Positions 11,634 to 20,326 are shown, numbered from the stretch's first letter. The stretch is 41,867 nucleotides of DNA from Deinococcus sp. (GCF_018260405.1 NZ_JAGLBG010000009.1:1-41867), one strand, 5' to 3'. Notes: generated by a model from the letters alone, not told the origin. Program-made: numbers and translations.

Positions 11634-12389
11634 TTAGCTCTGGCGTCCCACGAGCAGTGCCCCGATACTCAGTAATTGAATCAGCAGTGCGGGCAACAGT
11701 GGCAACAGCGTGCCCCGGGCGGCGCGTCCGGCGTCTCCGGTGGTTTCCTTGAGGGCCGGGTAAGCGACCATGAATTGCCCCAGCGTACCCAACAGGCTCA
11801 CCGCGATCAGCAGCAGGGCGGCGGGCGTGTGGGCGGCGCTGTGCAGGGCGGCGCGTTGCAGTTCCAGCAGGTGTCCCTCGGCCCGCGTGACTTCAGCAGG
11901 ACTGAGGGCCCAGGCCGCCGCCGGGGTCAGCCAAGTAACCAAGACCGACAGCAGATACAGTGGCAGAGGCAACACGAACGACGCGCTGTAGACCTCGGCC
12001 ACTTTCGCGTCTCGTTGCCCCGTTCCGGTGCCCAGGCGCCCCAGGCCCCACATTACCAGCGCCACCAGAATGGTCAGAAAAAACGTGCCAAAGGCGTTGG
12101 TTGCGTGCGAGAGGATAGCCGGAAGAGGTTGGCCGCTCTGTCCGGCGACCCGCAGGGCTTCTTCCGCGGCCAGATTGAGGCCGGGGCGCATCAGCAGGGC
12201 GTACGCTAACCCAGCCGCCAGCGCCGTGATAACCGGAGCGGGCCAGTACTGCCAGGGCTGCGTTGTTGACCGGCCCAGTTTGAACCCGAAGGTGCGCGGA
12301 GCCGTGAGCAGTTCGGCGGGCAGGGGAGCCCCGGGAATGGGAAGCGCAGCCGCCACCGGCCTGGCTTTTTTGGGTTTGGACGCGGCCAT
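11634..12389 (-). CDS. Polytopic membrane protein, unknown function
   Basis: This 251-residue protein starts with a basic, proline-rich cytoplasmic segment (residues 1-50). About five hydrophobic segments follow, near residues 50-68, 95-115, 140-160, 185-205 and 228-246. The pattern resembles the Yip1-like group of small membrane proteins, but I cannot assign it. Upstream, TACAGT lies 8 bases before the ATG, consistent with a leaderless transcript. Its stop codon is formed by the edge of an intergenic repeat. It converges on rpoC and is divergent from the GNAT gene. Confidence 0.7.
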   Translation of the reverse strand: MAASKPKKARPVAAALPIPGAPLPAELLTAPRTFGFKLGRSTTQPWQYWPAPVITALAAGLAYALLMRPGLNLAAEEALRVAGQSGQPLPAILSHATNAFGTFFLTILVALVMWGLGRLGTGTGQRDAKVAEVYSASFVLPLPLYLLSVLVTWLTPAAAWALSPAEVTRAEGHLLELQRAALHSAAHTPAALLLIAVSLLGTLGQFMVAYPALKETTGDAGRAARGTLLPLLPALLIQLLSIGALLVGRQS

Positions 12390-12457
12390 ACGGCTGTACT
12401 GTAGAGCAGTGGATGTCCCGGAAAGTCCCTTTGGACAGAGGCATCGCCTCTATTTCT

Positions 12458-12486
12458 AACGCCTAAGGGCTAGGCGTTGGTATACA
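12458..12486 (+). promoter_or_regulatory. Promoter with overlapping inverted repeat before the GNAT gene
   Basis: AACGCCTA (12458-12465) and TAGGCGTT (12471-12478) form a perfect 8-bp inverted repeat with a 5-base centre. It is followed two bases later by the -10-like TATACA (12481-12486). The inverted repeat covers the -35 and spacer region, so a repressor or activator bound there would control the gene at 12590. The predicted transcription start is around 12493. Confidence 0.45.
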
Positions 12487-12512
12487 CTGCCTGCATTCCT
12501 CAAGGAGACGCC

Positions 12513-12527
12513 GTGAGAATACGCTGA
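12513..12527 (+). CDS. Four-codon leader ORF (M-R-I-R)
   Basis: GTG AGA ATA CGC TGA encodes fMet-Arg-Ile-Arg and stop, with a good Shine-Dalgarno (AAGGAG, 12502-12507) 5 bases upstream. It ends 5 bases before a stem that pairs with part of the Shine-Dalgarno of the GNAT gene. Arg-X-Arg nascent chains are known macrolide-dependent stalling motifs (for example MRLR of the ErmD leader). The reading frame and spacing are seen directly; a regulatory role is inference. Confidence 0.4.
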   Translation: MRIR

Positions 12528-12531
12528 ACCA

Positions 12532-12583
12532 CCTGAAGACGCCCTCAATCCGCCCTGTGCGGAAACGTCGTTCTTTCAGGAGG
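12532..12583 (+). promoter_or_regulatory. Hairpin masking the GNAT Shine-Dalgarno
   Basis: CCTGAAGACG (12532-12541) can pair with CGTC (12566-12569) and TTCAGG (12575-12580), with a 5-base bulge on the right. Inside is a perfect small hairpin, TCCGC/GCGGA (12549-12563). The right arm takes three bases of AGGAGG (12578-12583), the GNAT ribosome site. A ribosome halted on the leader ORF would cover the left arm and free the site. Confidence 0.4.
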
Positions 12584-12589
12584 AAAATC

Positions 12590-13018
12590 ATGACGGTAAT
12601 GTCTTTGCAGTATCAAAATCATCTCGGCGGTATCCAGCCAACGCAGCTTGAGGGCTTCTTCGTCAACTGGCCTGATCCACCCAGCGCCGCAACCTTGCGC
12701 CGCATCCTGGAAAATTCCTATGCGTATGTGTTGGCGGTGGCCCCCGGCGGCCAAGTCGTGGGCTTCGTCAACGCGATAAGCGACGGAGTGCTCAGCGCCT
12801 ACATTCCGCTGCTGGAAGTGCGGCCCGAGTGGCAGAGCCAGGGTATCGGCTCCGCACTGGTGCAGCACTTGCTGGCCGGGCTGAGCGGCCTTTATATGAT
12901 CGACACCAGTTGCGACGATGACCTAGTGGCGTTTTACCAACGCTTTGGCATGAGCCGGGGCAATGCTCTGTTCCTGCGGAATTACGCGGCGCAATCCGGT
13001 AGGTGCGAGACCATTTGA
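12590..13018 (+). CDS. GNAT-family N-acetyltransferase
   Basis: This 142-residue enzyme should transfer an acetyl group from acetyl-CoA to an amine. The acetyl-CoA-binding signature is clear around residues 74-90 (VRPEWQSQGIGSALV, with the Q-S-Q-G-I-G loop). It is preceded by the typical beta strands and followed by DDDLVAFYQRFGM, the motif-B segment. The substrate cannot be told; small single-domain members include antibiotic, polyamine and protein acetylases. The start at 12590 is fixed by AGGAGG 6 bases upstream; an earlier ATG at 12557 has no ribosome site. Its leader has an operator-like repeat, a mini-ORF and an SD-masking stem, which is unusual for this region, where many genes appear leaderless. 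Confidence 0.85.
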   Translation: MTVMSLQYQNHLGGIQPTQLEGFFVNWPDPPSAATLRRILENSYAYVLAVAPGGQVVGFVNAISDGVLSAYIPLLEVRPEWQSQGIGSALVQHLLAGLSGLYMIDTSCDDDLVAFYQRFGMSRGNALFLRNYAAQSGRCETI

Positions 13019-13078
13019 CAGAAGAGCGCCGTGAAGATTGTCCGGGCAAAGCTAATCGCCGAGGGTCAATCGCTGTCG

Positions 13079-13094
13079 CTGAACATATGTTCAG
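13079..13094. promoter_or_regulatory. LexA-like palindrome
   Basis: CTGAACATATGTTCAG is a perfect 16-bp palindrome. Its core GAAC-N4-GTTC is the consensus of the Bacillus/Mycobacterium-type SOS box bound by LexA. It lies 68 bases upstream of a small membrane-protein gene and could overlap a promoter starting in between (TAGAAA near 13109). It does not match the Deinococcus radiation/desiccation motif, which has TTATG-N7-CATAA arms. Binding by a Deinococcus LexA is inference. Confidence 0.5.
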
Positions 13095-13161
13095 GGCGGG
13101 AAGTGAATAGAAACGTTAAGTCGCTTCCGGGGCAAACGGTCACCCCGGCGTACGCTACAAC

Positions 13162-13302
13162 ATGGAAATGGAACTGTTTCTGATTTTGCTGGCGATGACG
13201 CTGATCGTCGCGGCCATCGGCTGGGCGGTCTTTTCGGCGATCACTAGGATTGACCGGGCCTCGACACCGCAAAAGCCGGAAAACGGGCCGCCCACCAAAT
13301 AA
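13162..13302 (+). CDS. Small single-pass membrane protein (46 residues)
   Basis: The frame encodes 46 residues: a short acidic start (MEMEL), one hydrophobic span at about residues 5-27, and a basic to proline-rich tail ending in PPTK. TACGCT lies 5 bases before the ATG, suggesting a leaderless transcript. There is no Shine-Dalgarno. The stop codon directly precedes a strong bidirectional terminator, which supports it as a real transcription unit. A LexA-like box lies 68 bases upstream. Function is unknown. SOS-controlled small membrane proteins in other bacteria (SidA, DidA, YneA) block cell division, which makes that one possibility, unproven here. Confidence 0.6.
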   Translation: MEMELFLILLAMTLIVAAIGWAVFSAITRIDRASTPQKPENGPPTK

Positions 13303-13306
13303 AAAC

Positions 13307-13346
13307 GGGGGGCTAGAGCATTTACGCTCTGCCCCCCCCTTTTTTA
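13307..13346. terminator. Bidirectional rho-independent terminator
   Basis: GGGGGGC (13307-13313) pairs with GCCCCCC (13331-13337), extended by AGAGC/GCTCT. T-runs lie on both sides (TTTTTT on the plus strand, TTTTT on the minus strand). It serves the small membrane-protein gene and the convergent typA. Confidence 0.9.
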
Positions 13347-13355
13347 CCCCCGTGC

Positions 13356-15137
<1,782 letters not shown>

Positions 15138-15224
15138 AACTAGCTCCCTTGATTCAGAGCCTCCAGCGTGTAGCCTTGCGCTATCTGCCGTCAGCCCGCT
15201 CTATGCCTCACCACTGTGTGGCAT

Positions 15225-15266
15225 AAAAAAGCCCGCCGCAGATCCTGAATTCGGAACGTGGGCGGG
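15225..15266 (-). terminator. Terminator-like hairpin in the typA leader
   Basis: On the minus strand CCCGCC pairs with GGCGGG and is followed by CTTTTTT. It lies about 10 bases past the predicted typA transcription start and about 90 bases before its ATG. No minus-strand gene ends upstream, because the neighbour is divergent. It therefore looks like a leader terminator (attenuator) or the end of a very short RNA. Confidence 0.6.
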
Positions 15267-15280
15267 ACACCCAAACATAG

Positions 15281-15289
15281 ATTCTAGCA
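15281..15289 (-). promoter_or_regulatory. Extended -10 promoter of typA
   Basis: Read on the minus strand, TGCTAGAAT is an extended -10 (TGnTANAAT type), giving a start near 15274. No good -35 is seen, as is common with extended -10 promoters. The rest of 15138-15445 holds the leader hairpin and the upstream region of the phoU-like gene, and no other gene. Confidence 0.5.
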
Positions 15290-15445
15290 GATGTCCGGGC
15301 CACTCTGGTCAGCGGCGTGTCACTTCCCGGCGAGGGGCTAAAAATGTCGTGCCGACCGTATCAGGCCCTTGGGGTGAACAGAAGGGAGCCTCTCAGGGGC
15401 TTTAAACCTGACTGTCGCATCACAAGCGCGGGGAATACTGAAGCC

Positions 15446-16117
15446 ATGAAGGAAGGTGAACACGCTGCAGCAGCAGCAGGTACGGCGCTGATCACGGCGA
15501 GGTTCCTGCGGATGCTCAGCATCATTCTGGAGCAGCTTGACGCGGTGCGTGACGCCAACGACCGCGCCGAGTTTGCTGGGCTTGCCAGCCGCGCCAGGGT
15601 GCTGGAACGGGAGACGAACGCGCTGGAGCTGGAAATCGAGGACGCCTGCCTCCATGCCTTCGCTTCCGGCCTGGAGCAGGAGGAGCTGAATTTTGCGCTG
15701 ATGGTGTTCCGCAGCCTGGCGAATCTGGAACGGGTCGGCGATTACGCCTTCAGCGTGGCCCGCGACCTCGAAACCTTTGCCCCACGTGCGCGCAGCGCGA
15801 CTTTGCAAGACGTGCTGCCGATTATCCGCCTGCTGTCTGAAATGGTCGAGCGGTTGGCTTACGCCTTTGCCGAGCGTGATGTGGCCGCCGCGCGGCAGGT
15901 CATGCGACTGGATTTCGAGCAGGTAGATTCGCTGTACGAACAGATGCAGCGGGCCAGCCTGACCCGTCTGGTCGAGCGCCCCGAAGACACCGAGGTGGCC
16001 CTGACCGCCGGGCGCATTTCGCGTAACCTCGAACGCCTTGGTGACCATCTGGTGAATGTGGCCGAGCGGGTCGAAACGCTGGTGCTGGGCAGGCGGCCAC
16101 GGGCGCAGCTGAGCTGA
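15446..16117 (+). CDS. PhoU-like phosphate regulatory protein
   Basis: This 223-residue, almost entirely helical protein has two repeats of the PhoU three-helix fold. Family-type segments include LERETNALELEIED near residue 55, FRSLANLERVGDYA near 90, and the second-repeat equivalent SRNLERLGDHLVNVAERVE near 193. PhoU proteins bind metal clusters through such E/D-rich helices and modulate phosphate uptake by Pst transporters and the PhoR kinase. No pst or phoBR genes are nearby, so this may be a stand-alone regulator. The ATG at 15446 follows AATACT by 6 bases, as in other apparently leaderless genes here; an upstream in-frame start at 15317 would overlap the typA promoter. Confidence 0.85.
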   Translation: MKEGEHAAAAAGTALITARFLRMLSIILEQLDAVRDANDRAEFAGLASRARVLERETNALELEIEDACLHAFASGLEQEELNFALMVFRSLANLERVGDYAFSVARDLETFAPRARSATLQDVLPIIRLLSEMVERLAYAFAERDVAAARQVMRLDFEQVDSLYEQMQRASLTRLVERPEDTEVALTAGRISRNLERLGDHLVNVAERVETLVLGRRPRAQLS

Positions 16118-16148
16118 GGTCGCGGGGTCGCCCGGCCAAAGCCAACGA

Positions 16149-16313
16149 GTGATTGTCTACGTCCAGGACTGCAACTCCTCAGCGCGTAAGGTCAGTAGGG
16201 CAGCGGTGCGTGCCTAGCTCAAAGCCAAGCTGAAGCCGCTTTTTATGCACCACAAAGCATGGCAACTGCTGTTCAAAGTATGGTTTGCCGTGCGGGTTCC
16301 CCCAACTGAGTAG
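16149..16313 (+). pseudogene. Possible decayed coding remnant
   Basis: A plus-strand frame reads through with protein-like composition (VQDCNSSARKVS, then LKAKLKPLFMHHKAWQLLF). It contains one in-frame TAG at 16215 and ends at TAG 16311. The second part looks like the C-terminal end of a gene, perhaps a transposase, but I do not recognise the family. It may simply be chance in GC-rich DNA. Confidence 0.25.
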
Positions 16314-16322
16314 TTCCTCGTC

Positions 16323-17927
16323 TCAGCGCACCCTAAGTTCCGTGTCCAGCCAGATCAGCACGCGCTCGCCACCAAACGGCCACACGCTGACGTGGGCGGC
16401 GTCGCGCACCTCCTTGGCAAATTCGGGCAGCGGCCCCTGGTGTTTGGGTGCGGCGTTCCAGGTCGGGGCACCGGCCTTCAGACCCGCGAGTTCGGCGGCC
16501 CGTTGGAGGCCGGTGTGCAGGTCGCCGAGTTCGTCTACGAGGCCCAGGCCCAGCGCGTCTTGCCCACTCCAGATGCGGCCCCGGCCAATCTCGTTTACGC
16601 GCTCCTGGCTTAGTTTGCGGCCCTCGGCCACGCGGCGGGTAAAGCGGTCGTAGACCTCGGTCATGGCCCGGTGCAGGTGCTCGCGCTGCTCGGCGCTGAA
16701 GGCGTGGCTGCTGCTGTATTTCAGCGCCTGCGGGCGGCCCACGCCCTCGGGCCGCAGGCCGTGGCGCTCGTTGAATTTTTCCATGACGGGTTTGCCGCTG
16801 ACCACGCCGATGCTGCCTGTCACGGTATAGGGGCTGGCGATGATCTTGTCGGCCCCCGCCGCGAGGTAATAGCCGCCCGACGCCGCGTATTCGCCCATGA
16901 CCACCACCACGGGCTTGTCGCTGGTCACAATTTCGCGGTGCATCAGGTCAGAGGCCAGGGCGCTGCCGCCGCCGCTGTTTACGTACACCACGATGGCTTT
17001 GGTGGCCTTGTCCTCCTTGGCGCGTTTGAGGGCGGCCACAAAGGTATCGGCCCCGGCCATTGGGCCACCGACGAGGGGCAGGGGCAACGGATTGTTCTTC
17101 GACTTGCCCGGCACGATGGTGCCGATCACCGGCACGACGGCAATACGGTCTTCTTTGGGGCTGGGGCGGTCAAACTGCCTGACCAGCAGGTCCACAATGG
17201 CCGCCACGGGGCGCGTGCCGGGGCCGATCAGTTCGTCCTCGTAGGCCAGGCGGTCGATCAGGCCCGCGTCCTTAAGCGCCTGGGCGCTGGTAAAGTCGGC
17301 GTCCAGCCAGCTACGCGCGGTGTCCTCGCTTACGCCTCTGGCCCCGGCCATGTCCCGCGCCCAGGCGGTTTCGATGCCGCTTAGGTAGGCCTGGAGCTGC
17401 TCGCGGTTGGCGTCGTCCATCTGGTCTTCGGAAAAACGGGTCAGGGCAGCTTTGTATTCCTTGATGCGCAGATTCTCGAACTCGATGCCCTGCTTTTTTA
17501 GGAACGCGCCCATGTAGGTCGGCTGGGCGGCAAAGCCGCTGACCATCACATCCGCCGATTCGGGAGCCGCGATTTCGCCCGCGCCACTCGCCGCGATCAG
17601 GCTGGTCATGGTCAGCTGCGGCACATAGGCCACGACCCGTTTTTTCTCGGCCAGGCGCTTGAGAATTCCCCGGATGGCGTGGGCGGTGGCCGGGGAAGCC
17701 GTGAACTCGCTGATCCTGACCAGCACACCGTGCAGCCAGTCTGCCCCCGCCAGGGCATCGGCGCGGGCTTGCAGCGCCTCGACGGTTTCGGTGCGGTTCA
17801 GCAGCGCTTGCAGGGGCTGGGTGGGCTGGCGCTCGGGGTAAGGGCCAGTCAGGTCCAGCACGACCCAGGTGGGGTGCGTCATGCCACTGGGCAGGTTCAG
17901 TCTGTCGAACAGGGGAAAGTTGGGCAT
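16323..17927 (-). CDS. sppA: Signal peptide peptidase SppA, long form
   Basis: This 534-residue serine protease of the S49 family degrades leftover signal peptides at the membrane. It is the long (tandem) form. The N-terminal half carries the general base Lys159 (RIKEYKAAL), and the C-terminal half carries the nucleophile Ser350 (GEYAASGGYYLA), as in the E. coli enzyme, where the dyad is formed across the two halves. No obvious signal peptide or N-terminal membrane segment is visible, unlike E. coli SppA. It may therefore be peripheral, or a downstream start (Met16) may be used. TACTTT lies 8 bases before the ATG. It is the last gene of a minus-strand run with the globin fusion and the cytochrome. 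Confidence 0.9.
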   Translation of the reverse strand: MPNFPLFDRLNLPSGMTHPTWVVLDLTGPYPERQPTQPLQALLNRTETVEALQARADALAGADWLHGVLVRISEFTASPATAHAIRGILKRLAEKKRVVAYVPQLTMTSLIAASGAGEIAAPESADVMVSGFAAQPTYMGAFLKKQGIEFENLRIKEYKAALTRFSEDQMDDANREQLQAYLSGIETAWARDMAGARGVSEDTARSWLDADFTSAQALKDAGLIDRLAYEDELIGPGTRPVAAIVDLLVRQFDRPSPKEDRIAVVPVIGTIVPGKSKNNPLPLPLVGGPMAGADTFVAALKRAKEDKATKAIVVYVNSGGGSALASDLMHREIVTSDKPVVVVMGEYAASGGYYLAAGADKIIASPYTVTGSIGVVSGKPVMEKFNERHGLRPEGVGRPQALKYSSSHAFSAEQREHLHRAMTEVYDRFTRRVAEGRKLSQERVNEIGRGRIWSGQDALGLGLVDELGDLHTGLQRAAELAGLKAGAPTWNAAPKHQGPLPEFAKEVRDAAHVSVWPFGGERVLIWLDTELRVR

Positions 17928-17950
17928 CTTGGCTTAAAGTACGCGCTTTT

Positions 17951-18778
17951 TCATGTGAAAGTTCCACTTCCCGCGCCTCTTGCCTTCCCCAAACGCTTAG
18001 CCATAACCTCACCTCGCCTAAGCAGCAGCGCGGCGTGTTCCTCACAAAGGTGGCGGTGTGCGGCAGCCGCGAACAGTTCCAGCCAGCGTTCCAGGTGTGC
18101 GGCGCGCACTTCTAGCCCGGTGTGAACGGTGTTGAGGTTCCCGCGCCACACTACGCCCGTGCCTGATCCGCCGAGCATGGTGGCCCAGAAGGCGCTGACC
18201 CGTTCCAGGTGGGACTCCCAGTCCTGCACATGCCGACCAAAGACGGGGCCAAGCAGGTCGTCGGCCCGCGCCGCCGCGTAAAAATCAGCCAGCAGCGGGC
18301 GCAGGGCCGCCTCACCGCCCAGCTCTTCAAATAGGGTGGCCGGGGTGCGCGAGGTCAGCTCCGGCAAAGACGCCAGAAACGCTTTGTGCAGGTCGTCCGG
18401 CAACTGTGGCGCGGCCCAGGCGGTGACGCGCCCGGCCGTCCAGTGCAGCGGCATTTCGCCGTGCCAGCGCTGAACAGTCGCTCCGCGTGGCAGTTCAGAC
18501 CAGTCGGGCGCTCCGGCATGGACTTTCGCGCCCAGTGCCCGGCCTGCCAGCGCCGCCCCGCTGCCCCAGGCCAGCACGGGAACGCCGCGCCGCGCCGCCC
18601 CGGTCAGCAGACCGAGCAGTGCCCAGCGCTCCGGCCTGCCCTGCACATCCGCCACCGGCCCGCCGTCGTGGGGCACCAGCAAGCCGCTGGCCTGTTTCAG
18701 CCGCTCGGCAGTGGCGAGGAGCGCCTCGGGTGGGCCAGTCCAGGTTTCTTCGGAGGTAGAGAGCAGGGAGCCGCACAT
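17951..18778 (-). CDS. GATase-like / group III truncated hemoglobin fusion
   Basis: This 275-residue protein has two parts. Residues 145-265 are a group III truncated hemoglobin with Tyr167 (B10), His190 (E7) and the proximal heme ligand His219 (F8, NTVHTGLEV). The group III signature WESHLERVSAFW precedes the F helix. Such globins bind oxygen or NO and often protect against nitrosative stress. Residues 1-140 resemble a class I glutamine amidotransferase fold (VPVLAWGSGAAL at the nucleophile elbow, VQRWHGE at the histidine). The catalytic Cys is replaced, with Gly72 in its place, so this part is probably inactive. TATGTT lies 6 bases before the ATG. The gene is followed after 23 bases by sppA. 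The fusion is unusual; the globin part is certain, the N-terminal assignment less so. Confidence 0.75.
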   Translation of the reverse strand: MCGSLLSTSEETWTGPPEALLATAERLKQASGLLVPHDGGPVADVQGRPERWALLGLLTGAARRGVPVLAWGSGAALAGRALGAKVHAGAPDWSELPRGATVQRWHGEMPLHWTAGRVTAWAAPQLPDDLHKAFLASLPELTSRTPATLFEELGGEAALRPLLADFYAAARADDLLGPVFGRHVQDWESHLERVSAFWATMLGGSGTGVVWRGNLNTVHTGLEVRAAHLERWLELFAAAAHRHLCEEHAALLLRRGEVMAKRLGKARGAGSGTFT

Positions 18779-18792
18779 AGCCCAAACATAAA

Positions 18793-18810
18793 CCCGCCGG
18801 GAAGGGCGGG
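18793..18810 (-). terminator. Hairpin after the cytochrome c gene
   Basis: CCCGCC and GGCGGG form a 6-bp stem with a 6-base loop, followed on the minus strand by TTTATGTTT. This probably terminates the cytochrome gene. The same T-rich stretch contains the TATGTT box of the next gene. Confidence 0.6.
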
Positions 18811-18833
18811 GCTGATTGGGGGTGAAGCGGCGC

Positions 18834-19478
18834 TCAGTTGAGGGTCTTGAAGTAAGCGTGGAGGTTGGCGAGGTCGGCGTCGGTGACCTGCGTGGTGGTG
18901 AAGCGGGGCATCAGGTTGCTGAGGGTCTTATCGGGAGCGTGGCCTTCACGTATGGCGACGGCGAACTGCTCCTCAGTCCAGTCTTTGGTGACCTTGAGGG
19001 CCGGGCCGACTGCGCCCTCGGCATTCGCGCCGTGGCAACCCGCGCAGGTGGCTTCGGCAAACTTGGCTTTTCCGGCGGCGGCGTCACCAGCAGGGGCGGT
19101 GGCTTTGGCTACGGCGGCCGTATCGGAGGGGGCATTGCCGGTGGCTCCCTGGGCATTGGTGTTGTCGACGCCGGGCGTGCCTGCATTGTTGGTGGTTCCC
19201 GAAGTGCTGGCCGAGGTAGTTGCCGTGCCCGTGGTGCTGCTCGCGGCACTTCCTGCCGGAGCCGCCGCCGTTCCTGCCGCTGTATTCGTGGCTGGGGACT
19301 CCGTGGGTGCCGCTCCAGCCGGGGTTGCGCCCGCTTCGGCGCCTGCCGTTGCCGGGGAGGTGGCGTGGGCCTCGGCAGCTGGCTTTTCCTCCTTGGTGCC
19401 GTTGTGGTAGCTCAGTAAAGAGCCGCCCAGCGTGAAGGCCAGCAACAGGGTCATCGAGACGGCGAACGTGTTCTTCAT
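18834..19478 (-). CDS. Membrane-anchored cytochrome c, class I
   Basis: This 214-residue exported electron carrier has an N-terminal signal/anchor helix (residues 5-23). A long linker of Ala, Thr, Gly and Pro follows (about 30-130), then a compact heme domain with CAGCH at residues 145-149 and the likely axial ligand Met190 (SNLMPRF). The layout is that of a small single-heme cytochrome tethered to the outside of the membrane, feeding a terminal oxidase. TAGGCT lies 7 bases before the ATG, suggesting a leaderless mRNA. The linker is very low in complexity and may vary between strains. Confidence 0.9.
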   Translation of the reverse strand: MKNTFAVSMTLLLAFTLGGSLLSYHNGTKEEKPAAEAHATSPATAGAEAGATPAGAAPTESPATNTAAGTAAAPAGSAASSTTGTATTSASTSGTTNNAGTPGVDNTNAQGATGNAPSDTAAVAKATAPAGDAAAGKAKFAEATCAGCHGANAEGAVGPALKVTKDWTEEQFAVAIREGHAPDKTLSNLMPRFTTTQVTDADLANLHAYFKTLN

Positions 19479-19573
19479 GAGCTTCAGCCTACCATACGGT
19501 CAGGGGGCTTTTGACCGCGCTCAGCGCCTCTGGCCGGGCACTCGCCTCTGACCGGGAACTGTTCCCAAGGACT

Positions 19574-19697
19574 GTGGCTGGGCTGATGGGTGGCTGGGCT
19601 GATGTGGCAGGCTGGCGCGGTTACTGAGAACGCGGTGAGTTGATTGGGTCTTCTGAGCCAATAGGTCTTTTGGGCCAATAGGTCTTCCGGGCCAATG
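19574..19697. repeat. Short tandem repeats upstream of the Rrf2 gene
   Basis: The 328-bp gap 19479-19806 has no convincing gene. It contains GTGGCTGGGCTGATG twice (19574-19588, 19590-19604). It also contains a 17-bp unit of the form GGTCTTYTGGGCCAATA three times in direct tandem (19647-19663, 19664-19680, 19681-19697) with one to three changes between copies. A partly repeated CGCCTCTG-CCGGG lies near 19525-19550. Confidence 0.75.
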
Positions 19698-19794
19698 AAA
19701 GGCCGAGCACACTGAGTTCGTGCTGTGGCCGACGTACTGCCTCTCATGGTTCAGATTGCAACGGGTACCGACTTAGCTGCTCATCAATAAGCGC

Positions 19795-19800
19795 TAGACT
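19795..19800 (+). promoter_or_regulatory. -10 box of a leaderless transcript (Rrf2 gene)
   Basis: TAGACT ends 6 bases before the ATG at 19807, with no Shine-Dalgarno in between. Transcription would start at or within a base or two of the start codon. It is the clearest example of a pattern shared by at least nine genes of this window. Confidence 0.6.
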
Positions 19801-19806
19801 CTGTGC

Positions 19807-20268
19807 ATGTGGGTCTCCACCAAAGCCCAGTACGGTTTGCGTGCCCTGATCGAGATTGCCCGGCGCGGCGGCGAGGCTGTGCCGCTCAAGGACGTGTCCG
19901 AGCGGCAGGGCCTTAGCCAACATTATCTGGAGCAAATCGCCAGCAACCTGCGCCGGGCCGGGTTTATTAAGAGTGTGCGCGGGGCACACGGTGGCTACCG
20001 GCTGGCCCGCCCCGCCGAGCAGATCAACGCCTACGAAGTTGTCACGGCGCTGGAAGGCAGCATCGCCCCGGTGCAGTGCGTCGAGGACGACCACAGTTGC
20101 GAAAGTCAGAACGTGTGCGGCACGCAGGACCTATGGTTCCGGGTCGACGCCGCGCTGCGCGACGTGCTGGGCGGCACCACCCTGGCCGATCTGATTGCCG
20201 AGAGCGAGCGACAGCAACACGCCCGACTGGTTCAGATTGAGCCGGTCTTTGGGCCAGTATCTGTTTAA
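19807..20268 (+). CDS. Rrf2-family regulator with three cysteines
   Basis: This 153-residue winged-helix transcription factor belongs to the Rrf2 family (IscR, NsrR, CymR). The start STKAQYGLRALIEIA and the HTH segment LSQHYLEQIASNLRRAGF are typical, as is the wing SVRGAHGGYRL. Cys91, Cys98 and Cys104 are spaced C-x6-C-x5-C, close to the cluster ligands of IscR, so it probably holds a [2Fe-2S] or [4Fe-4S] cluster and senses iron-sulfur status, NO or oxygen. No isc or suf genes are adjacent. It converges on the MFS gene. Confidence 0.9.
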   Translation: MWVSTKAQYGLRALIEIARRGGEAVPLKDVSERQGLSQHYLEQIASNLRRAGFIKSVRGAHGGYRLARPAEQINAYEVVTALEGSIAPVQCVEDDHSCESQNVCGTQDLWFRVDAALRDVLGGTTLADLIAESERQQHARLVQIEPVFGPVSV

Positions 20269-20326
20269 GCGGGCTTCTGGTTTCTGGCCGAGCCAGCGTC
20301 CATGCGAACCACGGCTGGCCTGAACT

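Noticed and set aside
13079..13094. Radiation/desiccation response motif (DdrO site)
   Set aside because: The palindrome lacks the TTATG-N7-CATAA arms; the LexA-type core fits better.
19647..19697. CRISPR-like array
   Set aside because: The 17-bp units are directly adjacent with no spacers, and there are only three.
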